DNA from: Lachnospiraceae bacterium
GTDB lineage: Bacteria; Bacillota; Clostridia; Lachnospirales; Lachnospiraceae
Length of the DNA: 64,000 nt
Reading direction: 5' to 3'
NCBI GenBank assembly: GCA_017622845.1
Contig: JAGAQJ010000012.1
Span: 62,001 to 126,000, forward strand
In this document: positions 1-8,938 of the stretch, in pieces
How positions within the stretch are numbered: position 1 is the first letter of the stretch
Layout: every line of letters starts with the position of its first letter
Notes under the pieces: generated by a model
Seen by the model: the letters and a program-made list of their open reading frames with translations, nothing else
Told to the model about the DNA's origin: nothing
Database searches by the model: none
Made by a program: the position numbers and the translations under genes

Positions 1-61
1 CTGTTATCATTATACTCAATCTGCTACGCTATTTCAAGCCTTGAATCATCCGAAAAAAATG

Positions 62-90
62 TAAAAGCGGAGCCTGTTTCCAAGCCCCGC
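62..90 (-). terminator. Intrinsic terminator after rplS
   Basis: On the minus strand a GC-rich stem (GCGGGGCTT paired with AGGCTCCGC, one G-T pair) with a short GGAAAC loop is followed by TTTTAC. It lies just beyond the rplS stop and closes the block. The bases from 1 to 61 show no gene. Confidence 0.75.
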
Positions 91-102
91 CCAACGAACT
101 AA

Positions 103-450
103 TTATTTTACTAATTCCTTAACCTTTGCCTTCTTACCAACGCGGTCTCTTAAGTAGTTCAGCTTAGCACGTCTAACCTTACCGGTTCTGACGATTTCTA
201 CCTTCTCTACATTAGGAGAATGCATAGGCCATGTTTTCTCTACGCCAACACCGTTAGAAATCTTTCTAACTGTAAAGGTCTCTCTATTGCTTCCGCCCTG
301 AATCTTTAATACAGTACCCTCAAAAATCTGGATTCTCTCGCGGTTACCCTCTTTAATCTTTCCGTGTACTCTTACCGTATCACCAACATGAAAGCTGTCA
401 ACATTTTCCTTTAACTGCGCCTGTTCAATTTCCTTAATAATTTCGTTCAT
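103..450 (-). CDS. rplS: 50S ribosomal protein L19
   Basis: L19 sits at the 30S-50S interface of the ribosome. The 115-residue length is normal for the family. The core with [16 protein letters not shown], the [14 protein letters not shown] stretch and the basic tail ending near [19 protein letters not shown] are all typical of L19. An AAGGAGG ribosome site lies about 7 nt before the ATG. It is the last gene of the ffh-to-rplS block, but a good separate promoter and a 5' leader precede it, so it is probably also transcribed alone and may be autoregulated. Confidence 0.97.
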   Translation of the reverse strand: MNEIIKEIEQAQLKENVDSFHVGDTVRVHGKIKEGNRERIQIFEGTVLKIQGGSNRETFTVRKISNGVGVEKTWPMHSPNVEKVEIVRTGKVRRAKLNYLRDRVGKKAKVKELVK

Positions 451-543
451 TTTATTTGCCTCCTTAATTACTTCGACGTTCTTAATACTTCTATACCATT
501 CTCATAACGGCTCGTACCAGAGGACCATCTCTTTATTCGCAAC
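451..543 (-). promoter_or_regulatory. Candidate L19 autoregulatory leader
   Basis: The roughly 90-nt untranslated leader between the predicted start site and the rplS ATG contains a structured-looking stretch (GGTCCTCTGGTACGAGCC followed by GTTATGAGAATGGTATAG on the minus strand). Firmicutes rplS leaders are known to carry a small L19-binding RNA. The position fits, but I could not compare with the covariance model, so this is a candidate only. Confidence 0.4.
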
Positions 544-549
544 ATTAAT

Positions 550-578
550 AATTTACCACAAACACTTACAAAATGCAA
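550..578 (-). promoter_or_regulatory. Promoter of rplS
   Basis: The minus strand has TTGCAT (573-578), a 17-nt spacer and TAAATT (550-555), a fair sigma-A promoter. Transcription would begin near 543. It gives rplS a start independent of the upstream trmD. Confidence 0.55.
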
Positions 579-596
579 GCACTTTATTTGAACAAA

Positions 597-1346
597 TTAT
601 CGCCGTTTTTGCGGCTTGGGAGGGTGTTCCTTGATATATGCCTCATACATCTCAGGTCTTCTCTCCTTTGTCCGTTCCAATGACTGCTCCAGACGCCACT
701 TTTCAATATTGGCATGATGACCGCTTAAAAGCACCTCAGGTACTCTCTTTTCGTGCCATACCTCCGGTCTTGAATACTGCGGATATTCCAGAAGTCCATT
801 GGAGTGTGACTCTGTCTGTGCAGATTCGCCATTGTTCAGTACTCCGGGCACCAGTCTTGATATCGCATCAATCATCACCATTGCCGGAAGCTCACCGCCC
901 GTAAGCACATAATCTCCTATCGAAATATAATCCGTTACAATCTCTTCAAGAACACGCTCGTCAATTCCTTCATAATGCCCACAGAGAAAAATCAAATCCT
1001 TTTCCTTAGACAATTCCTCTGCCTTGCTTTGGTTAAATACCTCTCCCTGCGGTGTCACATATACAACTCTTGTTCGTCCGTCCTCCGACTGTTCACTGGA
1101 TTTTCGCTCTTTAATTTTCTCGTCAAGCGCCTTCCAGCAGTCATAAACCGGCTGTGCCTGCATCAGCATGCCTGCACCGCCGCCATACGTATAGTCGTCT
1201 ACTTTCTTGTGTTTATCAAGGGTGTAATCGCGTATATTGACTGCTTCGATAGAGATACAGCCTTTCTCCTCCGCCCTTCCGATAATACTGGTGTGCAGGC
1301 CATCCAACACCATCTCCGGAAACAGCGTCATAATATGAAAATGCAT
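597..1346 (-). CDS. trmD: tRNA (guanine-N1)-methyltransferase TrmD
   Basis: TrmD methylates G37 of tRNAs that have G36, using S-adenosylmethionine; this prevents +1 frameshifting. The 249-residue protein shows the SPOUT trefoil-knot region: [13 protein letters not shown], then [19 protein letters not shown] with the catalytic Asp, then the C-terminal [16 protein letters not shown] stretch that binds tRNA. It follows rimM by 12 nt, the usual pairing of a ribosome-assembly factor with a tRNA modification enzyme. Confidence 0.97.
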   Translation of the reverse strand: MHFHIMTLFPEMVLDGLHTSIIGRAEEKGCISIEAVNIRDYTLDKHKKVDDYTYGGGAGMLMQAQPVYDCWKALDEKIKERKSSEQSEDGRTRVVYVTPQGEVFNQSKAEELSKEKDLIFLCGHYEGIDERVLEEIVTDYISIGDYVLTGGELPAMVMIDAISRLVPGVLNNGESAQTESHSNGLLEYPQYSRPEVWHEKRVPEVLLSGHHANIEKWRLEQSLERTKERRPEMYEAYIKEHPPKPQKRR

Positions 1347-1358
1347 AAATCCTCTCTC

Positions 1359-1868
1359 CTAATCCAAAAGTCCATCCATGATGTGAACTTTCATCTTTCT
1401 GTTTTCCATATCGACATCAAGAATACACTGCTTGATTGCAGGAAAGAGCACTTGTCTGCCATCTTCAAATTTTACCTCATAAACATCATTTGCTCCGGTT
1501 TCTATCACATTTGTCAGCACTCCAAGGTAGTTATCCTCCTCGTCATATACCTCCAAATCAATCAAATCTGCTATAAAGTACTCATCACGTCTGAGCTTTA
1601 CTGCATTCGCCCTCGTTACATATAGGTTTTTGCCCTTATAACGCTCTATATCATTTATATTGTCAAGACCCTTGAATTTTAATATCGCATATTGTTTAAA
1701 AAACTTCACGCCTTCGATTTCAAGAGTTATCTTTTCCTTACCTGTATCTAAGATTATTTCTTTCAATTTCTTAAAGCGATGTACATCATCCGTAGTTGGA
1801 AACACTTTTACTTCTCCGCGTATACCGTGTGTCTGTGTAATGATTCCCACTTGTAATAAGTCTTCCAT
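1359..1868 (-). CDS. rimM: 16S rRNA processing protein RimM
   Basis: RimM assists maturation of the 30S head and binds ribosomal protein S19. The 169-residue protein has an N-terminal domain beginning LLQVGIITQTHGIRGEVKV and a C-terminal PRC-barrel with DLIDLEVYDEEDNYLGVLT and VLFPAIKQCIL. Length and order are standard. It begins about 150 nt after khpA, beyond a hairpin terminator, so it probably relies partly on read-through or a weak promoter of its own. Confidence 0.95.
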   Translation of the reverse strand: MEDLLQVGIITQTHGIRGEVKVFPTTDDVHRFKKLKEIILDTGKEKITLEIEGVKFFKQYAILKFKGLDNINDIERYKGKNLYVTRANAVKLRRDEYFIADLIDLEVYDEEDNYLGVLTNVIETGANDVYEVKFEDGRQVLFPAIKQCILDVDMENRKMKVHIMDGLLD

Positions 1869-1978
1869 GAAACCTCCATCTATTTTCAGTCTTTCTTATC
1901 TGCTGCGCATCAAATCATAAAAATCGTTTTACGATGACTTGATACATCTCATATTCTTTCCGATACCATCAAAATGTA

Positions 1979-2002
1979 TAAAAGGGTGTTCTGATGAACA
2001 CC
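1979..2002 (-). terminator. Hairpin terminator after khpA
   Basis: On the minus strand GGGTGTT, loop CATCAG and AACACCC are followed by TTTTATAC. It lies about 20 nt past the khpA stop and would separate ylxM-ffh-rpsP-khpA from rimM-trmD, at least partly. Confidence 0.65.
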
Positions 2003-2022
2003 CCCGTTTATTTCTTTAATAC

Positions 2023-2250
2023 TTACACGATTTCAACATCTACCTTGATATTTTCTTTGGAAGATGCTGCTTTGACAACGGAACGGATTGCTTTAGCAAT
2101 TCTGCCCTGTTTGCCAATAACCTTACCCATATCAGCCGATGCTACATGAAGCTCCACAATAATATTCTTACCATTTACCTTCTCTGTAACCACTACCTCA
2201 TCAGGGTTATCTACTAAAGCCTTAGCTATAACTTCGACTAACTCCTTCAT
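2023..2250 (-). CDS. khpA: KH-domain RNA-binding protein KhpA (YlqC)
   Basis: This is a 75-residue single KH domain of the UPF0109/YlqC family. The RNA-gripping loop GKVIGKQGR contains the GxxG motif (G-K-Q-G). In other Firmicutes KhpA pairs with KhpB/EloR to bind RNA and influence cell elongation and division. It lies between rpsP and rimM, its usual place. An AAGGATG-type ribosome site precedes the ATG. Confidence 0.93.
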   Translation of the reverse strand: MKELVEVIAKALVDNPDEVVVTEKVNGKNIIVELHVASADMGKVIGKQGRIAKAIRSVVKAASSKENIKVDVEIV

Positions 2251-2311
2251 CCTTCACACCTCCAAGAGCGCTCAATAGATTATTTCCTGTAACAGGAAGC
2301 CGGAACTGTTA

Positions 2312-2557
2312 CTATTTTTCAATACCTGCTGCCTTGAAAATCTTTGAAACTACTTCTGTAGGCTGTGCACCGTTTGCCAACCACTTCTTAGCAAGCTCCT
2401 CATTTACTTTGAACTCACTTGGGTCTGTGTTCGGGTTGTAGGTTCCAATCTCCTCAATGCACTTTCCATCTCTGGGTGATCTTGAATCTGCTACGATGAT
2501 TCTATAGATAGGAGCTTTCTTCTGACCCATTCTTCTTAATCTGATTTTTACTGCCAT
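2312..2557 (-). CDS. rpsP: 30S ribosomal protein S16
   Basis: S16 is a small-subunit assembly protein. The 81 residues begin [19 protein letters not shown], with [22 protein letters not shown] and the [12 protein letters not shown] segment, all highly conserved. It follows ffh by 47 nt and precedes khpA. The length is normal. Confidence 0.97.
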   Translation of the reverse strand: MAVKIRLRRMGQKKAPIYRIIVADSRSPRDGKCIEEIGTYNPNTDPSEFKVNEELAKKWLANGAQPTEVVSKIFKAAGIEK

Positions 2558-2604
2558 GTTTTTTCACCTCATAAATCTTTCTTATAATTTAGTAATTTAA
2601 TGTA

Positions 2605-3960
2605 TTAAAAAGGGAGCTTAAATCTTCCTTTTTTACCACCGAATCCTCCCATCATTCCGGGGAGCTGCTTCATCATCTTTTGCGACTGTTCAAACTGCTT
2701 GATGAAGCGGTTTACTACTGCAATATCCACACCTGCACCTTTTGCAATCCTATGCTTACGGCTTGGATTCAAAAGCTTCGGGTCTTTTCTTTCCGCCGGA
2801 GTCATGGACAACACAATCGCCTCCATGCGTGCAAGCTGTTTGTCATCAATTGCGGACTCAATGTCGCTTGATTTAATCCCCATACCAGGCATCATACCAA
2901 GAATACTTGACAGACCTCCAAGCTTTTTCATCTGACTCATGCTTTCGAGATAATCCTCAAAGTCAAACTTGCCCTTTTTCAGGCGTGCAGTCATCTCTTT
3001 TTCCTTATCGGCATCCATCTCAAGGTTCGCCTCTGCCACCTTATCTATCAGCGTCAGAACGTCACCCATTCCCAAGATGCGGTTCGCCATTCTGTCAGGA
3101 TAAAACTGCTCGATATCAGTAAGCTTTTCGCCTGTGCTCACAAAGATAATAGGCTTTCCGGTAACTGCTTTTACAGAGAGCGCCGCACCGCCCCGGGTAT
3201 CGCCATCCATCTTGGAAAGAATTACTCCGTCCACGCCTACTTTTTCATCAAATTCTTTCGCCACATTAACGGCATCCTGTCCCGTCATCGCATCCACTAC
3301 CAAAAGCGTCTGATGAACCTCGACATTTGCCTTGATCTCCTGCAGCTCTGCCATCATGTCCTCATCAATATGCAGACGTCCGGCAGTATCTATGATTACG
3401 ATGTTATTGTTATTCTTTGCGGCATGTTCTAACGATGCCTTCACGATATCAACAGGCTTATGGTTGGAACCCATTGAAAAGAAGTCAACCTGCTGCTTAT
3501 TTGCATTGACATTCAACTGCTCTATCGCTGCCGGTCTGTAAATATCACAGGCAACGAGCAGCGGCTTCTTGCCTTTTAACTTCAGCTTTCCGGCTATCTT
3601 TGCTGCTGCAGTCGTCTTACCTGCACCCTGCAGACCGCACATCATAATGACCGTAGTCGCTTTACCTGGCTGCAGCTGCAGCTCTGTCGTCTCTGAACCC
3701 ATCAAGGCTACCATTTCCTCGTTCACGATTTTGATAACCATTTGTCCGGGATTTAAACCATTCATAACGTCAGAGCCTATTGCACGCTCCTCTACCGACT
3801 TTACGAACTGCTTCACGACTTTAAAGTTTACGTCAGCCTCTAAAAGAGCCATCTTGACTTCCTTGAGAGCAGTTTTTACATCTGCCTCTGTCAGGCGCCC
3901 TTTACTCCTTAAGTTTTTGAAAACATTCTGCAGTTTATCTGTTAAGCTTTCAAATGCCAT
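2605..3960 (-). CDS. ffh: Signal recognition particle protein Ffh (SRP54)
   Basis: Ffh is the GTPase of the signal recognition particle. With SRP RNA it brings ribosomes carrying membrane or secreted proteins to FtsY. The 451-residue protein has the N domain, the G domain (P-loop GLQGAGKTT, DTAGRLH, TKMDGDTRGGAALS) and a Met-rich M domain ending in the LPGMMGGFGG and KGRFKLPF tail. YlxM, four nt upstream, is its usual partner gene. Its receptor FtsY is at about 8 kb. Confidence 0.98.
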   Translation of the reverse strand: MAFESLTDKLQNVFKNLRSKGRLTEADVKTALKEVKMALLEADVNFKVVKQFVKSVEERAIGSDVMNGLNPGQMVIKIVNEEMVALMGSETTELQLQPGKATTVIMMCGLQGAGKTTAAAKIAGKLKLKGKKPLLVACDIYRPAAIEQLNVNANKQQVDFFSMGSNHKPVDIVKASLEHAAKNNNNIVIIDTAGRLHIDEDMMAELQEIKANVEVHQTLLVVDAMTGQDAVNVAKEFDEKVGVDGVILSKMDGDTRGGAALSVKAVTGKPIIFVSTGEKLTDIEQFYPDRMANRILGMGDVLTLIDKVAEANLEMDADKEKEMTARLKKGKFDFEDYLESMSQMKKLGGLSSILGMMPGMGIKSSDIESAIDDKQLARMEAIVLSMTPAERKDPKLLNPSRKHRIAKGAGVDIAVVNRFIKQFEQSQKMMKQLPGMMGGFGGKKGRFKLPF

Positions 3961-3964
3961 CTAA

Positions 3965-4321
3965 TCAAAGCTCCTCTATAATCTCATTTGACAATCGTTT
4001 AATCTGCTCATCGTCCGTCAGTCTGTTGATTTGCCGGATATTATGCTTAATTCTGGCAAATTTCTCTACCAGATGCAGCTTATTCTCGTAATCATTTAAT
4101 ATTTTATCGCACCGCTTAATCAGGTCATGTACTCCCTGACGGCTTATTCCCTGTTCGTCTGCGATTTCACTCAAAGACAAATCGTTAAATACAGCGTCCT
4201 CATAAACCTTTTTCTGATGCTGTGTAAGAAGCTCTCCATAGAAATCATAAAGCATACCCTTATATTCAAGCTTTTCCAATCCAAGCGCAGCCTTCTTCGC
4301 TGCCGTAGTATCTGCTTCCAC
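3965..4321 (-). CDS. ylxM: SRP-associated protein YlxM
   Basis: YlxM is a small helix-turn-helix protein tied to the SRP operon; related proteins bind SRP RNA or modulate Ffh and FtsY. The diagnostic part is [22 protein letters not shown] followed by the helix-turn-helix [22 protein letters not shown] start it at the GTG at 4321 (V-E-A-D...), which has GGAGG seven nt upstream, giving 118 residues, the family length. Reading further upstream would run through a clear promoter. It stops four nt before ffh. Confidence 0.88.
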   Translation of the reverse strand: MEADTTAAKKAALGLEKLEYKGMLYDFYGELLTQHQKKVYEDAVFNDLSLSEIADEQGISRQGVHDLIKRCDKILNDYENKLHLVEKFARIKHNIRQINRLTDDEQIKRLSNEIIEEL

Positions 4322-4358
4322 GTTTCTTCCTCCGCCTCCTGCATCACGCGACTTCATT

Positions 4359-4387
4359 AGAATACTACATGTCAGGGCAGGTGTCAA
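4359..4387 (-). promoter_or_regulatory. Promoter of ylxM-ffh operon
   Basis: TTGACA (4382-4387), a 17-nt spacer and TATTCT (4359-4364) on the minus strand form a near-consensus sigma-A promoter. The start site near 4352 leaves a leader of about 30 nt before the ylxM GTG. It drives ylxM, ffh, rpsP and khpA. Confidence 0.75.
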
Positions 4388-4461
4388 GTATTTCTTCTTG
4401 ACAGTTTTAAAATTTATTCCCCTCAATATACTATCAATAAAAACTGCAATTCTGTTAAAAA

Positions 4462-5322
4462 TCAGAAAAAAGAACAATCCAGTATATCTTTATATCCAGT
4501 ATTTTTAACTGTCTCTTTCCCTTCAGATTTTGCGTCTGTTATTTTATCCGTTTTTGCATCTGCTGCACCTGGGTTTTGTGATGCGGCTTTCTTGTCCTGA
4601 TTCTCGTCGCTGTTTTGTTTTTCCGCTCTTTGCCTGACTGGCATTACCGGCGTCTTGTCCTTTTCCTCTGCTGCATTATATATTTCTTTGGTCACTAAAT
4701 TGCCTTCAATATTCTCTCTTTTTTCAATTGTATCAATAACAGGACGCCCCAGTCTTCCAATCGTCTCAATATTTATTATGTATCCTGTATTTTCAATTGC
4801 TGATCTGGCATTTTGAATCCATTTGCCGTCTAAATTTTTTGTTTTGTCAATGTAGGTGCCTGCATAGGCGATGACGGTATGACCTTGTGAAAGGTCGTTG
4901 AATTTATCCAGCTCTGATTCAAGCTTAATCTCACCAAGATACTTGTTTTCCTCATTCATAAAATACAATTCTTTGGCAATGACTGCGCCATTCTGCGCCT
5001 CCTCTGACTCTGTGTCCTTTGCCACATCGGAAACAACAATATAACAGTTTTTCTCATTTACCATCTCACACAATATATCATAAGCCTTCTGGGAATCTGT
5101 AAATTCTGTGATATCAAATCTTCTTTTCTCCGCTCTTGTCTCATCAGCACGCTCGTCGTTATCATCTGCCGGATTCATTTCATCACCATTTATTTGTAAA
5201 TCTTCTATCTTTTTCAATTTCTTATGTGCTGCTGCTTTTTTAATAACGAAATTTCCTACACCTATTGCTGTCAGCGCTAACACTACGGCAGCAGATACTT
5301 TTTTCTTATTCATCTTGTTCAT
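4462..5322 (-). CDS. Membrane-anchored protein of unknown function
   Basis: I do not recognise a family for this 286-residue protein. An N-terminal basic stretch ([10 protein letters not shown]) and a hydrophobic helix at about residues 8-30 suggest a signal anchor, followed by a charged linker. A folded middle portion (about 65-215) contains [20 protein letters not shown] and a segment about conversion of a Gly-rich turn to a helix ([15 protein letters not shown]). Residues about 225-275 are low-complexity, rich in K, E, D, A and Q, and the tail is ILDCSFF. It is a separate unit between yitT and ylxM, with its own ribosome site (AGGAAAG). Confidence 0.75.
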   Translation of the reverse strand: MNKMNKKKVSAAVVLALTAIGVGNFVIKKAAAHKKLKKIEDLQINGDEMNPADDNDERADETRAEKRRFDITEFTDSQKAYDILCEMVNEKNCYIVVSDVAKDTESEEAQNGAVIAKELYFMNEENKYLGEIKLESELDKFNDLSQGHTVIAYAGTYIDKTKNLDGKWIQNARSAIENTGYIINIETIGRLGRPVIDTIEKRENIEGNLVTKEIYNAAEEKDKTPVMPVRQRAEKQNSDENQDKKAASQNPGAADAKTDKITDAKSEGKETVKNTGYKDILDCSFF

Positions 5323-5544
5323 AGTAATTGTTCCTTTCCTGAATTATCGTAAAAATAGTTTATTAATCGAACGTCTGTTTAGCAAATGGTTGTGTACAAT
5401 ATTCGTATGGTTCCTGTTTACACTTCATCAAAGTATAGAAAATCGTGCGCAGAAATGCTGCTGTCCACACTGAAACTAAACAGAAATAAGCAAAATGCAA
5501 TAGCGGAAATATGAACAGTAACTTTGTATGAATGGTTCTTATCA

Positions 5545-6426
5545 TCACAGCTTATCCCTTGTGATATCCTTATAGCCTTCTCCGAAAATCTCGTTTGCTG
5601 ATGAGACAATCATAAATGCAGAGGCATCTTCGTCCTTGACGATTTCTTCTATTTTAGGGTACATTTGTTTTCTGGTGACAATCATCAGCAGTTCCCTGGG
5701 TTCATTGGTGTAAGCGCCTCTTGCCGGAATAATCGTCGCTGTGATATCAAGCTCATCAAGAATTCGCTGCTTCATCTGCTCCGGATTGGCGCTTATGATG
5801 TAAGTAAGCTTTGCTTCATCAGAGCCATACAATATCTTATCCATCACAATAGAATCCACCACGACTGCCACACCTGCATAAAAGGCTACAGTCAAATCCT
5901 GAAAAACAATCCATGATGCTATGATTACCATACTGTCAAAAGCAAGAAATAGTATATTTGTCTTAATATGCCGCCATTTTGTCCGAAGCACTTTTACAAT
6001 GATATCAATTCCTCCGGTCGTCGCACCTGCCCGAAATACCATTGCAAGCGCAATGCCAATCAGTCCGCCGCCTATGACTGCCGCAATCAGCAGGTCCTGA
6101 GTCACCGGACCGTAATCTGCAAGTGCATTGATAAAAATTGTAATCATGGTAAGTGCATACAGGGTGGAACAAATGAATCTCCACCCGAATTTCCATAACC
6201 CCAGTAATACAATCGGAATATTAATCAGCAGATTAACCGTACCAGTCGGTATTGCTGTAAACCGGTTCATCAGTATGGCAATACCAGTCACTCCACCCGG
6301 CGCAATGTCATTCGGATCAAGAAATAAACTAATAGCAACGGCATATATCAATGCCGCTGCTGTCAGTACCACATAGCTTTTTATTCTTTTTGCTGCTTTT
6401 TTTGTTTTTCCGATTGCTTTATTCAT
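5545..6426 (-). CDS. YitT family membrane protein
   Basis: YitT proteins (DUF161 plus C-terminal DUF2179) are multi-pass membrane proteins of unknown transport role. About five hydrophobic helices fill residues 15-195, with the family motifs NDIAPGGVTGIAI and RAGATTGGIDI. A cytoplasmic DUF2179 ferredoxin-like domain follows (LTYIISANPEQMKQRI, ATIIPARGAYT, LLMIVTRKQ). I choose the ATG at 6426 (MNKAIGK) because AGAGGTGCT sits directly before it; an ATG five codons earlier lacks a site. It is the last gene of the rnc-smc-ftsY-ilvA run, 52 nt after ilvA. Confidence 0.9.
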   Translation of the reverse strand: MNKAIGKTKKAAKRIKSYVVLTAAALIYAVAISLFLDPNDIAPGGVTGIAILMNRFTAIPTGTVNLLINIPIVLLGLWKFGWRFICSTLYALTMITIFINALADYGPVTQDLLIAAVIGGGLIGIALAMVFRAGATTGGIDIIVKVLRTKWRHIKTNILFLAFDSMVIIASWIVFQDLTVAFYAGVAVVVDSIVMDKILYGSDEAKLTYIISANPEQMKQRILDELDITATIIPARGAYTNEPRELLMIVTRKQMYPKIEEIVKDEDASAFMIVSSANEIFGEGYKDITRDKL

Positions 6427-6478
6427 AGCACCTCTTGTCATGTAACAATTGCAAATGCGCTGGTCTGCTGATTACCTT

Positions 6479-7699
6479 TTATATATTCGTTCTCACCTGC
6501 TTGGGCTGGTATCCCTTCTCCTCCAATGCCTTGATAATCTGGTTCTTATGCTCTGTTCCGAAGGTTTCAAGCGTAATCCTAAGCTCCACTGCCGCATTTC
6601 TGTTGATAGAAACAAACTGATTATGCTCAAGCTTAATCACATTGCCGTTCAAAGAAGCAATTACCTCTGAGACCTTGGTCAGCTCACCCGGCTTATCGGG
6701 AAGCAGTACTGACACGGTGAAAATACGATCTCTGAAGATAAGCCCCTGCTGTACCACGGAGGACATTGTTATGATGTCCATATTTCCGCCGCTCAAGATA
6801 GACACAATTCTCTTATTCTCTACATCAAGATGGCGGAGCGCTGCCACAGTAAGAAGTCCTGAATTTTCCACTACCATCTTATGATTTTCTACAATATCCA
6901 GGAAAGAAACAACAAGCTCCTCATCAGGCACCGTGATAATCTCATCTATATTCTGCCTGATATATGGGAAAATATTCTTTCCCGGCGTTTTTACTGCCGT
7001 ACCGTCAGCAATCGTGTTTACCTTAGGCAGTGTAACGACCTCTCCTGCCCTGAAGGACTCCTGCATACAGTTTGCCCCTGCCGGCTCCACGCCGATTACC
7101 TTAATCTTGGGATTTAAAAGCTTGGCAAGCGTAGACACGCCTGTGGCAAGACCGCCTCCTCCAATCGGCACCAGAATGATATCCACTAATGGAAGTTCCT
7201 TGAAAATTTCCATGGCAATGGTGCCCTGACCTGTCGCTACCGCCAAATCGTCAAACGGATGGATAAATGTATATCCTTTCTCCTCCGCAAGCTGATAAGC
7301 ATACTCACATGCCTCGTCATATACATCTCCCTTAAGGATTACCTCTGCACCATATCCTTTCGTACGGTTTACCTTCATAAGCGGAGTGGTTGTCGGCATC
7401 ACGATAACTGACTTTACGCCGTATTTTTTCGCCGCATAGGCAACACCCTGCGCATGATTTCCTGCCGAGGCAGTAATCAATCCCTTTTCACGTTCCTCCG
7501 GCGAAAGCGTGCTAATCTTATAATATGCGCCTCTAAGCTTATATGCGCCTGTAAGCTGCATATTTTCAGGCTTAAGATACACCTTGTTTCCGGTCTGGCT
7601 GCTCAAATACTCGCTGTATATCAGCTTCGTCTCTGAAGTCACCTTTTTGACAATTTCTGACGCTTCTTCAAATTTCTCAAGTGTAAGCATATCTGACAT
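6479..7699 (-). CDS. ilvA: Threonine ammonia-lyase with C-terminal ACT domain
   Basis: This PLP enzyme deaminates threonine to 2-oxobutyrate, feeding isoleucine synthesis or threonine breakdown. PLP-site motifs are visible: the Schiff-base lysine in TGAYKLRGA, SAGNHAQG and the phosphate loop GGGGLATG. A single ACT domain (FTVSVLLPDKPGELTKV) occupies the last ~80 residues, so it resembles the short ~400-residue type with one regulatory domain rather than the 500-residue E. coli IlvA. The second ATG is preferred since AGGAGG lies eight nt before it. It follows ftsY closely and is probably co-transcribed with it. Confidence 0.93.
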   Translation of the reverse strand: MSDMLTLEKFEEASEIVKKVTSETKLIYSEYLSSQTGNKVYLKPENMQLTGAYKLRGAYYKISTLSPEEREKGLITASAGNHAQGVAYAAKKYGVKSVIVMPTTTPLMKVNRTKGYGAEVILKGDVYDEACEYAYQLAEEKGYTFIHPFDDLAVATGQGTIAMEIFKELPLVDIILVPIGGGGLATGVSTLAKLLNPKIKVIGVEPAGANCMQESFRAGEVVTLPKVNTIADGTAVKTPGKNIFPYIRQNIDEIITVPDEELVVSFLDIVENHKMVVENSGLLTVAALRHLDVENKRIVSILSGGNMDIITMSSVVQQGLIFRDRIFTVSVLLPDKPGELTKVSEVIASLNGNVIKLEHNQFVSINRNAAVELRITLETFGTEHKNQIIKALEEKGYQPKQVRTNI

Positions 7700-7717
7700 T
7701 TTCATTTCCTCCTCATA

Positions 7718-8938
7718 TTATTGCCAGAAAAACCATTTTTTCTTCTTTGGCTTTTCATTCTTATTATCTTCTTCCTCTGCACTATTTATGACATCTATGT
7801 CATTTTTTATCTGACTGTTTATCTCTTGTTCACTTATACCAGAAACTGATTCCTCTGTACCGCTATTTGTTTCAGCAGCCTCATTTCGATTTTCTTCATC
7901 GGCAGCCGCAGATTTCACTTCAACTATATCTCCTTCTGGGGATTCTTGTTCCGCATTGCTGCTATTCTTATCGTCATCGGGCTTTTCAGCGGTCTGCTCT
8001 GCCTCCTCCGGCTTAATATCAAAGAGTGCATTGACAAACTCATCGGCATTGAATTTCTGCAAATCATCTATGGTTTCTCCAACACCGATATATTTTACCG
8101 GAACATTAAGCTCTGACTGAATTGCCACAGCGATGCCGCCCTTTGCTGTTCCGTCCATCTTCGTGAGAATGACACCGGTAAGGTCTGCCACACTGCCAAA
8201 TTCTCTTGCCTGTGAGAGCGCATTCTGACCTGTCGTTCCGTCAAGAACAATCAGATTTTCTCTGTGAGCATTGGGAAATTCTCTGTCAATGATACGGTTC
8301 ATCTTTTTTAATTCTTCCATCAGGTTCTTTTTATTGTGAAGGCGTCCGGCAGTATCACATATCAGAACATCTGCATTTCTTGCCTTTGCAGCATTCACAG
8401 CATCATATATGACTGATGCCGGGTCAGCACCTTCTGTGCCGCCAATCATGTCAACACCTGCACGGTGTGCCCACTCTGCAAGCTGTTCTCCTGCGGCAGC
8501 CCTGAACGTATCGGCAGCCGCGATAAGAACCTTTCTGCCCTGTCCCTTTAAGATTCCTGCAAGTTTCCCCACAGAGGTTGTCTTTCCGACACCATTAACA
8601 CCGATAATGAAAATCACGGACTGTTCTTTTTCAAAATCATATGCAGTTTCTCCTACCCTCATCTGCTCCTTGATGCTCTCGACAAGAAGCTCTTTACATT
8701 CCGAAGGCTGCCTCAAGTGTCTTTTTTTCACCTCATCCTTCATTCGCTCTATAATGTCATTCGTAGCATTGACCCCGATATCTCCCATAATGAGCGTTTC
8801 CTCAAGCTCCTCATAGAAATCATCGTCAATCTCTGATGCACCGTAAAATACAGCATCGATTCCTGCTACAATATTATCTCTTGTTTTATTTAATCCTTCT
8901 TTCAGACGACTGAAAAATCCCTTCTTTTCTTCTGCCAT
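7718..8938 (-). CDS. ftsY: SRP receptor GTPase FtsY with acidic C-terminal tail
   Basis: FtsY docks SRP-bound ribosomes at the membrane. Residues 1-310 form the NG domain: P-loop GVNGVGKTT, AADTFRAAA, DTAGRLH, TKMDGTAKGG. Residues about 311-406 are an unusual added tail, rich in E, D, N and S, ending in PKKKKWFFWQ. In E. coli an acidic domain precedes NG; here the acidic part follows it and finishes with a basic-aromatic tip that could touch lipid (inference). Its ATG overlaps the smc stop (ATGA), a sign of coupled translation. Confidence 0.96.
   Translation of the reverse strand: MAEEKKGFFSRLKEGLNKTRDNIVAGIDAVFYGASEIDDDFYEELEETLIMGDIGVNATNDIIERMKDEVKKRHLRQPSECKELLVESIKEQMRVGETAYDFEKEQSVIFIIGVNGVGKTTSVGKLAGILKGQGRKVLIAAADTFRAAAGEQLAEWAHRAGVDMIGGTEGADPASVIYDAVNAAKARNADVLICDTAGRLHNKKNLMEELKKMNRIIDREFPNAHRENLIVLDGTTGQNALSQAREFGSVADLTGVILTKMDGTAKGGIAVAIQSELNVPVKYIGVGETIDDLQKFNADEFVNALFDIKPEEAEQTAEKPDDDKNSSNAEQESPEGDIVEVKSAAADEENRNEAAETNSGTEESVSGISEQEINSQIKNDIDVINSAEEEDNKNEKPKKKKWFFWQ

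Noticed and set aside
2291-2312. GTAACAG/CTGTTAC hairpin between rpsP and khpA that resembles the dispersed 14-bp motif
   Set aside because: Only 12 of 14 bases match and the sequence is explained by a short local inverted repeat overlapping the rpsP stop.
4322-4477. N-terminal extension of ylxM
   Set aside because: The extension would run through a consensus promoter, lacks a ribosome site and has no family similarity; the GTG at 4321 is better.
5363-5609. Two short minus-strand reading frames after yitT
   Set aside because: One overlaps the yitT coding end and the other lacks a ribosome site; their composition looks like chance.
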